Origin: Alphaproteobacteria bacterium
GTDB lineage: Bacteria > Pseudomonadota > Alphaproteobacteria > Micropepsales > Micropepsaceae
DNA length: 9,354 nucleotides
Assembly: GCA_003451645.1 (NCBI GenBank)
Contig: DMER01000255.1
Coordinates: 1 to 9,354, forward strand
Direction: 5' to 3'
In this document: positions 1 to 7,753 of the stretch, in pieces
Layout: every line of letters starts with the position of its first letter
How positions within the stretch are numbered: position 1 is the first letter of the stretch
Notes under the pieces: model-generated
Told to the model about the DNA's origin: nothing
Seen by the model: only the letters and a program-made list of their open reading frames with translations
The model's database searches: none
Translations under genes and position numbers: made by a program

Positions 1-3
1 GAG

Positions 4-192
4 ATGGGCCTGCTCTTCGCGTGCGGGGGCTTGGCGGGCCTCGCCCTCGCTGCCGCGCAGGCGTTTTTCGTCTGGTCGACGGAAGCGATTGGCTGGAGCC
101 TGGTGGCCATCATGGTGGCGGTTCTTGCCTATGCTGGAGTCGCGGCTTATGGGTATTTCCGCGCGCTTCGAGAGCAGGACGATGATCTCTGA
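4..192 (+). CDS. Small two-helix membrane protein, or C-terminal end of a longer gene
   Basis: This 62-residue reading frame has two hydrophobic stretches (about residues 3-23 and 30-52) and a charged tail ending in Asp-Asp-Asp-Leu, so it should be an inner-membrane protein with its C-terminus probably in the cytoplasm. The frame is open to the first base of the window, so the ATG at 4 may be internal and the real start may lie outside. No ribosome-binding site can be judged. It ends 29 bp before purT on the same strand, so the two may be co-transcribed. I do not recognise the family and assign no function. Confidence 0.5.
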   Translation: MGLLFACGGLAGLALAAAQAFFVWSTEAIGWSLVAIMVAVLAYAGVAAYGYFRALREQDDDL

Positions 193-221
193 AGCGCGCC
201 GCCGTCAGAAGGATCACACCC

Positions 222-1415
222 ATGCGCATCGGAACCCCGCTATCGCCCTCTGCCACGCGCGTGATGCTGCTCGGCGCTGGTGAGTTGGGCAAGGAGGTCA
301 TCATCTCCTTGCAGCGTTTGGGCGTCGAAGTCATCGCTGTCGACCGTTATGCCAATGCGCCTGGTCATCAGGTGGCACATCGCGCGCATGTGATCGACAT
401 GACCGATGGCGCGGCCTTGCGTGCGTTGGTGGCGCAGGAGGGGCCGCATCTGATCGTGCCAGAAATCGAAGCGATCGCCACCGATGCGCTTGTCAGCATT
501 GAGGCTGAAGGCGTTGCGCGTGTTGTCCCGACCGCGCGGGCCGCGCATGTGACGATGAACCGGGAGCGCATCCGCACGCTTGCGGCCCAGGAGTGCGGTC
601 TGCCCACCTCGCCCTATGCGTTTGCCTCGTCTCTCCAGGAGTTGGAGGCGGCGGTTGCGGGCGGCATTGGGCTGCCCGCCTTTGTGAAGCCGGTCATGTC
701 GTCGTCCGGCAAAGGGCAATCGCGAGTGACCACGATGGCCGAGCTCAACGGCGCATGGGCGCAGGCCATGGAGGCGGGCCGCGTCAAGCAGCCCCGCGTC
801 ATCGTTGAAGGGCAGATCGACTTTGACTACGAGATCACGCTGCTGACTATCCGCCATGCAGGCGGCACGGATTTCTGTGCGCCCATTGGCCATGTGCAGG
901 TCGCGGGCGATTACGTGGAGAGTTGGCAGCCCCATGCGATGCCAGAGGCGGCCCTTGCCGTCGCGCAAGACTATGCGCGCAAGATCACCGATGCGCTGGG
1001 TGGCTGGGGCATTTTTGGTGTCGAGTTGTTCGTCAAAGGGGACGAGGTCTGGTTCTCTGAGGTCTCGCCCCGGCCCCACGATACTGGCCTGGTGACGCTG
1101 GCGTCTCAGGTGCAAAGCGAATTCGATCTGCATGCGCGCGCGATTTTGGGGCTGCCGGTCGACACGCGGCTCACCGGATCCGCTGCGTCTGCGGTAATCT
1201 ATGGCGGCGTTGAGGCCGAGGGCGTGCTGTTCGAGGGTCTCGACGAGGCCCTCACGGTGCGTGGAACGGATGTCCGCCTGTTTGGCAAACCGCAAGCCTT
1301 TGCCAAGCGGCGTATGGGCGTTGCCTTGGCGAGGGCGGCCGATGTGACTGCGGCCAGGGACGCGGCGAAGGCTGCTGCGGCGCGGGTTCGCGTAGTGCCG
1401 CCCGGTCAACGCTAA
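222..1415 (+). CDS. purT: Formate-dependent phosphoribosylglycinamide formyltransferase (GAR transformylase 2)
   Basis: PurT makes formyl-GAR from GAR, formate and ATP in de novo purine synthesis, bypassing the folate-dependent PurN step; it acts in the cytoplasm. The 397 residues match the usual length (about 392 in E. coli). An N-terminal pre-ATP-grasp fold carries GAGELGKE (18-25) and EIEAIATD (81-88). The ATP-grasp part has [14 protein letters not shown] (154-167), FGVELF (265-270) and [11 protein letters not shown] (279-289). Glu268 and Glu280 fit the Mg-ATP ligands of the E. coli enzyme. The start is supported by AGAAGGA at 207-213, eight bases before the ATG. It may be co-transcribed with the small membrane ORF upstream, as only 29 bp separate them. 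No terminator reading in its own direction is clear. A long antisense frame over the gene is a codon-bias shadow. Confidence 0.96.
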   Translation: MRIGTPLSPSATRVMLLGAGELGKEVIISLQRLGVEVIAVDRYANAPGHQVAHRAHVIDMTDGAALRALVAQEGPHLIVPEIEAIATDALVSIEAEGVARVVPTARAAHVTMNRERIRTLAAQECGLPTSPYAFASSLQELEAAVAGGIGLPAFVKPVMSSSGKGQSRVTTMAELNGAWAQAMEAGRVKQPRVIVEGQIDFDYEITLLTIRHAGGTDFCAPIGHVQVAGDYVESWQPHAMPEAALAVAQDYARKITDALGGWGIFGVELFVKGDEVWFSEVSPRPHDTGLVTLASQVQSEFDLHARAILGLPVDTRLTGSAASAVIYGGVEAEGVLFEGLDEALTVRGTDVRLFGKPQAFAKRRMGVALARAADVTAARDAAKAAAARVRVVPPGQR

Positions 1416-1425
1416 GACCCACGAC

Positions 1426-1457
1426 AAAAAAAGCCGCCGCCCGAACCGGGCAGCAGC
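1426..1457 (-). terminator. Rho-independent terminator of the outer-membrane gene
   Basis: Read on the minus strand, an 11-bp stem (1447-1457 with 1433-1443) with a 3-nt loop is followed by seven T residues (1432-1426). Two stem positions are G-U pairs in the minus-strand RNA but would be A-C mismatches in the plus-strand RNA, and the plus side lacks a T-tract. It therefore works for the minus-strand gene ending at 1481 and not clearly for purT. Confidence 0.8.
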
Positions 1458-1480
1458 TCTTAAGATTCAAGACGGTCAGC

Positions 1481-2179
1481 TTATTGGAAGTGGTAGCTCA
1501 GACCAACGCCGAGTGACTGACCTTGCGGGCCCATCGTGACTTGGTAGTTGTTGACCGGAAAGAGCAGCTCGCTGTCGTCGTAGAACGAATAGCGATATTG
1601 GACGCGGCCGGACACGCCGTCGAACAGCATGACTTCGACCTGGGCGCCGAGCGTATAACCAAACAACGTGTCGCCAGCGGACTCTGCAGGCGGCGTCGTT
1701 TGCGCGTCGATGTCCAGCCAGCTTGCACCCGCGAGCATGAAGAACGCTGCGCTATTGCCAATCCGGCCACCGAGACGCAGGACAACATCGATGTCCGATT
1801 GCGCTTCATAGGTCATCGAGTCAGCCGGAGGAACGATCACGCCACCAGGGCCAGGCGCTGCCACACCCGGGGCCTGCACTTGATCGTCCGCATTGTTCGC
1901 GCTGTAAGATGCTTCCAGGCCCACCAACAGGCCGCCGAAATCATGCGTGTAACCAGCGTGGATTCCGTACTCTGCACCCTCAAGGCGCGAATCTTCGGTC
2001 ACATAGCTCTGGGCGGGGCCGACAATCCGGACATAGGTTTCGGTGTCGCCCTTGATGCGGTTCAGGGCCAAGTCAACACCCAGATGAAACCCTGTGAAAG
2101 AGGCGCCTTGCGCGACCCCCACGGAAGCCAGAATGGCAATTGATGCCGCAGCGCAAGATAAAGAACGTACCAAGGTCAT
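1481..2179 (-). CDS. Outer-membrane beta-barrel protein (Omp25/opacity-like)
   Basis: This 232-residue secreted protein begins with a signal peptide: a Lys/Arg-poor n-region, a hydrophobic core at about 7-22, and likely cleavage near AQG-A (23-26). The mature part starts FTGFHLGVDLALN, the usual first strand of small OMP_b-brl barrels. It continues with alternating strands such as EYGIHAGYTHDFGGLLVGLEASY (70-92), VVLRLGGRIG (132-141), FGYTLGAQVEVMLF (173-186), VSGRVQYRYSF (189-199) and LGVGLSYHFQ (223-232). The barrel probably has eight strands, with Gly/Pro-rich loops near 102-120. The ATG at 2179 is preferred over one at 2215: AAGGGG (2187-2192) sits seven bases upstream, and the longer form adds a charged stretch before the signal peptide. 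The last residue is Gln, not the aromatic residue usual for BAM-assembled barrels. The ligand or role is unknown; such proteins often stabilise the envelope or act as surface antigens. Confidence 0.82.
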   Translation of the reverse strand: MTLVRSLSCAAASIAILASVGVAQGASFTGFHLGVDLALNRIKGDTETYVRIVGPAQSYVTEDSRLEGAEYGIHAGYTHDFGGLLVGLEASYSANNADDQVQAPGVAAPGPGGVIVPPADSMTYEAQSDIDVVLRLGGRIGNSAAFFMLAGASWLDIDAQTTPPAESAGDTLFGYTLGAQVEVMLFDGVSGRVQYRYSFYDDSELLFPVNNYQVTMGPQGQSLGVGLSYHFQ

Positions 2180-2213
2180 ACCCTCACCCCTTTTTCGACC
2201 GGTGTTTGATCGC

Positions 2214-2242
2214 AACTATGCCCCAGTTGTCAGCGAACTCAA
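2214..2242 (-). promoter_or_regulatory. Possible sigma-70-type promoter for the outer-membrane gene
   Basis: On the minus strand TTGAGT (2242-2237) and ATAGTT (2219-2214) are 17 bp apart and would give a short 5' leader of roughly 25-30 nt before the ATG at 2179. The -10 match is modest, so this is only a candidate. It would place the alternative ATG at 2215 inside the promoter, which agrees with the shorter start. Confidence 0.3.
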
Positions 2243-2317
2243 GTGGGGGGAGCTGCTCAATCAGCCCTAAGTGGGTCATCAGGCTCGTGGCGTGTTCGGT
2301 TTGTCGCGCTCTGTTTG

Positions 2318-2341
2318 AAAAATGTCACATCTGAGATGGTG
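2318..2341 (-). terminator. Weak candidate terminator after the PAS gene
   Basis: In the minus-strand RNA a short stem (2341-2335 with 2331-2326, one bulged base, 3-nt loop) is followed three bases later by five T residues (2322-2318). It lies 11 bp past the PAS gene stop. The stem is short and partly AT-rich, so termination may be leaky and allow read-through into the outer-membrane gene. Confidence 0.3.
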
Positions 2342-2351
2342 AATGGCGTGG

Positions 2352-2870
2352 CTAGACCGCTTCCTCAACCAGGGTCAGATGCGTCGCAGCGATGATACTC
2401 TTAACCTGGGTACCGGCACCCATCGGCAACCAGAGGCTTTCGGCAGCGTAGTAACTGGGCCGGGTGGACGCCATCTGGCGGGCCGTGGTGACAGCTGGGA
2501 CGGCTTTGCCAGTTACAGTGGCCAGGATTTGGGTAACCCGTTGCGCCAGTGGGTCTTGATCCTGCGGACCAAATTGGCGGCCCGTTTGGTCCTGGCCAAT
2601 CGCTTGCACGATCGCGGTGCCGAGCAAGCGCGCCTGAAATCGCCCTTCCGGCAGCACATCATAGATGTGGACCCGTGGCAGCCACGGCTTAAGGTCACGT
2701 GGGGACAGGGAATTGCGCGTGGGTAGACCCTGAACCCCGCACTTACTGGCCCAGAGGTCCAGAAGAGGGCGCAGCTCCGCATGCAATTCCGCGAGGTTTG
2801 TGGACAGCGCAAAGGCATGGACCGGATTGGCCTTGGGTGCCTCGGCCTTCTGGCGGGATGTATCGGCCAT
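2352..2870 (-). CDS. PAS_5-family PAS-domain protein
   Basis: The 172-residue protein fits the PAS_5 (DUF1488-independent, PF07310-like) group of single-domain PAS proteins abundant in Alphaproteobacteria. The signature region runs from LLDLWASKCG (36-45) through LPTRNSLSPRDLKPWLPRVHIYDV (49-72) to RFQARLLGTAIVQAIGQDQTGRQF (77-100). It corresponds to the family pattern of an aromatic helix, P-x-R-x-x-x-x-P, and R-L-x-G-T…G-x-D-x-T-G. There is no kinase, GGDEF or DNA-binding domain, so any signalling must go through a partner; the ligand is not predictable. A longer in-frame start at 2981 would add 37 residues, but AGGTGG (2877-2882) sits six bases before the ATG at 2870, and the extra part spans the dyad at 2911-2933, so the shorter form is chosen. 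It points the same way as the outer-membrane gene 172 bp downstream. Confidence 0.8.
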   Translation of the reverse strand: MADTSRQKAEAPKANPVHAFALSTNLAELHAELRPLLDLWASKCGVQGLPTRNSLSPRDLKPWLPRVHIYDVLPEGRFQARLLGTAIVQAIGQDQTGRQFGPQDQDPLAQRVTQILATVTGKAVPAVTTARQMASTRPSYYAAESLWLPMGAGTQVKSIIAATHLTLVEEAV

Positions 2871-2910
2871 AGGGGACCACCTCTGAAATTCTAGAATGAC
2901 AGTGTGGTCT

Positions 2911-2933
2911 TTTGACATAAATGAAATGTCAAA
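2911..2933. promoter_or_regulatory. Inverted repeat, candidate operator upstream of the PAS gene
   Basis: TTTGACAT (2911-2918) and ATGTCAAA (2926-2933) form a perfect 8-bp inverted repeat with a 7-bp AT-rich spacer, 41 bp upstream of the PAS start. The half-sites are 15 bp apart start to start, so the dyad suits a dimeric regulator. Each arm contains TTGACA, the -35 consensus, in opposite orientations, but no matching -10 lies 16-18 bp away on either strand. The spacing does not match the FNR/CRP pattern (TTGAT-N4-ATCAA). The regulator is unknown. Confidence 0.5.
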
Positions 2934-3167
2934 TCGCCTGCCAGGTCCGGCACGTTTTGGGTGCGCGGTCTTGGCAAACAAAAACGTCTGGCGGCCCGGT
3001 TTGGTTTAGGGCAGTTTAACAAGCATCGCATTAGTCTGCGGGCAGGCTTCGATGGGTTTGACCGCAGCGCCAGGGCAAGTGGGTGATCGAGCGTGAGAGT
3101 GGATGTAGGTATCACGGTGTTGAGGGACGGCGCATATGCGTGCTCGCCGCCTCGCCGTGCGGCCCTG

Positions 3168-3239
3168 GTGCAACCACCCTTTTCGTTTGTCGGCCAACGG
3201 CTCGGACTGCTTCGCGCGCTTCTGCTTAGCCGCCCCTAG
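3168..3239 (+). CDS. Candidate leucine-rich leader peptide of leuA
   Basis: A frame open from 3087 to a TAG at 3237-3239 encodes, near its end, Leu-Gly-Leu-Leu-Arg-Ala-Leu-Leu-Leu (codons CTC, CTG, CTT, CTT, CTG, CTT within 3201-3227), then Ser-Arg-Pro-stop. Six leucines in nine codons right upstream of a leucine-biosynthesis gene is what is known from leader peptides that sense charged tRNA-Leu. The start is uncertain: GTG at 3168 gives 23 residues but has no good ribosome-binding site. GTG at 3117 gives 40 residues and has AGG at 3107-3109, seven bases upstream. The stop codon lies inside the left arm of the hairpin at 3233-3288. Confidence 0.5.
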   Translation: MQPPFSFVGQRLGLLRALLLSRP

Positions 3240-3288
3240 GTGGGCGTGCCCTGAACCCGTCGGCGGGGTCATCGGCAACACCTAGGGG
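3233..3288 (+). promoter_or_regulatory. Nested hairpin in the leuA leader, candidate attenuator
   Basis: A perfect 10-bp stem (CCCCTAGGTG at 3233-3242 with CACCTAGGGG at 3279-3288) encloses two further helices: TGCC 3247-3250 with GGCA 3274-3277, and ACCC 3255-3258 with GGGT 3266-3269. An upstream 5-bp helix, CGGCT 3198-3202 with AGCCG 3228-3232, brackets the leucine codons. GGCAACA (3274-3280), part of the large hairpin, is also complementary to TGTTGCC (3318-3324), and its GGCAA part to TTGCC (3344-3348) touching the leuA ATG. These pairings exclude the large stem. No T-tract follows any of these helices, so this is not a classical intrinsic terminator; control of leuA translation or Rho access is more likely. 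The regulatory role is inferred. Confidence 0.55.
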
Positions 3289-3348
3289 ATCGCAAGCCGC
3301 GCAGCCGGTCTGAACCTTGTTGCCAACTCATAGTGCGAGCCACTTGCC

Positions 3349-6082
<2,734 letters not shown>

Positions 6083-6145
6083 GTGTCGGGCTGGCCAGTG
6101 CGTTGATCCATTAGTGATGGCCACAGACTGCGGGGCACTTCGTGA

Positions 6146-7213
6146 ATGGCGTGGGAGCAGAAGCGCCGGACATTGATCAATGCAGGGTTATGGGACCTCA
6201 TCGCCCATAATCTCTCTTTTGCGTTGCTCACCGTGCTCGCGATCCTTTTGCTCTTTAGTGCGCGCGCTCAAGGCTCTTGGATCGATACGTTGCGCGGCGT
6301 TGCTCAGGACATTGTCTCGCCCGTGTTGGACTACGCCGCAGGCCCCAGTTCACAAATTGCGCAGTGGGCGGATGGTTTGGATGCCACGCTCGAGATTTAT
6401 GCCGAAAACCAGCGCTTGCGCGCTGAGAATGCTGAGCTCCTGGCCTTTAAGAATGAGGCTATCACCTTGCGGCAAAAGGTGACCAGTTACGAACGGCTGC
6501 TCAAGACCGGCACACAACCGACCACCGATTTCGTCACGGGGCGGATCATCGCCGATACGGGCGGCGTTCTGGGGCAAACGCTCATCGTCAATGTGGGACG
6601 AGATGCCGGCGTGCAGAAAGGTCACGCCGTGGCCAGCGAGTTGGGTCTCGTTGGACATGTTGTGGTCACCGGCAAGCGCTCTGCGCGCCTCTTGCTCTTG
6701 TCGGATGTCAATAGCCGTATTCCGGTGCGCCTTGAACGCTCCAGCGTCAAGGCGATCCTGGCTGGCGATAATTCCGCCCAACCTTATCTCGACTTCCTGC
6801 CGCGCAACACAGTGCTGGTCGAAGGTGACCGCATTGTCACGGCCTCTGATGGCGGTATCTTCCCGCCCGGCGTGCCTGTGGGCACTTTGGTGCAATCGCG
6901 CGGCAAGGTGCGCGTCGAGTTGTTCGCAGACAAAAGGCGGGCAGATTTTGTCCGCGTCCTGAAGTATTCGCAGCCCGTTGATGTGGATGAGGCCTTGCCC
7001 GAGCCTCTACCGGGAGCCGAACCCGGCCGCAAACCCCCTCCATCCAAACCTGCTGTGCCCAATAGTCCGCCGTTGATTGCAGGGCCAGATGGCTCAGCAC
7101 CCAGCGCTGTGGCGCCAGCGAGCACGCCGTCCAGCGATCCCACTCCCGGTCCCGCAGCCGTATCGCGTGGTACATCGCCCGGCCTCCCCAGCCAGTCGCC
7201 AGACCGTCAGTAG
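6146..7213 (+). CDS. mreC: Rod shape-determining protein MreC
   Basis: MreC is a bitopic inner-membrane protein whose periplasmic part binds and activates PBP2 and links it to MreB/MreD. The 355 residues show a short cytoplasmic N-terminus, one membrane helix (about 23-40), and a coiled coil (about 80-120, with ENQRLRAENAELLAFKNEA). A two-beta-barrel core runs from VTGRIIAD (130-137) to DFVRVLKYSQP (267-277), including GLVGHVV (167-173), LLLLSDVNSRIPVR (182-195) and DGGIFPPGVPVGTL (235-248). A tail of about 75 residues (281-355) rich in Pro, Ser and Ala follows and is probably disordered. The start follows mreB by 63 bp; GGGG at about 6132-6135 is a plausible but distant ribosome-binding site. 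Confidence 0.95.
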   Translation: MAWEQKRRTLINAGLWDLIAHNLSFALLTVLAILLLFSARAQGSWIDTLRGVAQDIVSPVLDYAAGPSSQIAQWADGLDATLEIYAENQRLRAENAELLAFKNEAITLRQKVTSYERLLKTGTQPTTDFVTGRIIADTGGVLGQTLIVNVGRDAGVQKGHAVASELGLVGHVVVTGKRSARLLLLSDVNSRIPVRLERSSVKAILAGDNSAQPYLDFLPRNTVLVEGDRIVTASDGGIFPPGVPVGTLVQSRGKVRVELFADKRRADFVRVLKYSQPVDVDEALPEPLPGAEPGRKPPPSKPAVPNSPPLIAGPDGSAPSAVAPASTPSSDPTPGPAAVSRGTSPGLPSQSPDRQ

Positions 7214-7222
7214 GGGACCATA

Positions 7223-7753
7223 ATGTTGCATGCCCTCTGGACAGGTCTTGGGCGCGCAGTGTGGCATGCAGTGCCAGCCTTGGTGGTCCTTGCACTGACT
7301 TTATTAACAATGGTGCCCATTGATTTGGGCGCGGGATGGTTGGTGGCGCCAAATGTCGCCATGATCGCTGTGTTTTTTTGGACGATCTATGCGCCGCAAT
7401 TCTACTCCCCCTTGGCGATTTTCTCGAGCGGTGCCGCCATTGATTTACTGGGGGCGGGACCTCTTGGGTTCTGGCCCGTTGTCTTGCTCGCCCTCTATGC
7501 ACTGACCGCCTCGCAGCGGGAGTTCTTTATCGGTCGCTCGGTTTTGGGCCTTTGGGCCGGGTTCGGAATCTTCGCAAGCCTCGTCTCAGGTTTCGCCTGG
7601 GTGCTGGCGTGCAGCTATAACTCACAGTGGTTGGAGCCGGGTCCGATCTTGTGGCAAGCAGTTGTTACCATCGCAGCGTTCCCGATCTTGGCCCGCATGT
7701 TCGCCCTCATGAAGCGCCAGCTCAGCGGCGTCAATGAAAGGCTCGCCATATGA
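7223..7753 (+). CDS. mreD: Rod shape-determining protein MreD
   Basis: MreD is a small polytopic inner-membrane protein that partners MreC in the elongasome. The 176 residues are almost wholly hydrophobic, with about five or six membrane helices (near 12-31, 36-54, 58-78, 80-95, 104-128, 137-158) and a basic, cytoplasmic-type tail. Sequence conservation in this family is low, so the call rests on topology, length and position between mreC and mrdA. Features such as VPIDLG (31-36), APNVAMIAVFFWTIYAP (42-58) and IDLLGAGPLGFWPV (73-86) fit alphaproteobacterial MreD. AGGGGA (7212-7217) lies five bases before the ATG and overlaps the mreC stop region; the gap to mreC is 9 bp. Its stop overlaps the mrdA start. 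Confidence 0.92.
   Translation: MLHALWTGLGRAVWHAVPALVVLALTLLTMVPIDLGAGWLVAPNVAMIAVFFWTIYAPQFYSPLAIFSSGAAIDLLGAGPLGFWPVVLLALYALTASQREFFIGRSVLGLWAGFGIFASLVSGFAWVLACSYNSQWLEPGPILWQAVVTIAAFPILARMFALMKRQLSGVNERLAI

Larger units (their letters stand above)
2871..3348. other. Divergent intergenic region between the PAS gene and leuA
   Basis: These 478 bp separate the minus-strand PAS gene from plus-strand leuA. The PAS side holds a ribosome-binding site and a 23-bp dyad. The leuA side holds a leucine-rich short ORF and a nested hairpin, both listed separately. Between about 2934 and 3110 I see no convincing gene, tRNA or strong promoter; open frames there on the minus strand have no family resemblance and no good start signal. 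Confidence 0.7.

Noticed and set aside
240..1427. 395-codon open frame antisense to purT
   Set aside because: It overlaps a gene with full PurT motifs; its product is Arg/His-rich with no recognisable domain, as expected for the antisense frame of a GC-rich gene.
1523..2143. 206-codon plus-strand frame across the outer-membrane gene
   Set aside because: The minus-strand gene has a signal peptide, barrel strands, ribosome-binding site and terminator; the plus-strand product has none of these.
3006..3281. 91-codon minus-strand ORF upstream of leuA
   Set aside because: The product is low-complexity and basic, has no ribosome-binding site, and lies antisense to the structured leuA leader.
3136..3285. 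49-codon ATG-started ORF in the leuA leader
   Set aside because: It has an ATG but no ribosome-binding site and a product without family resemblance or leucine enrichment; it overlaps the Leu-rich frame, which fits the context better. It cannot be wholly excluded.
6092..6123. Two TGGCCA copies between mreB and mreC
   Set aside because: The arms are only 6 bp of self-palindromic sequence with a 20-nt loop and no T-tract, so a terminator or regulatory hairpin is not supported.
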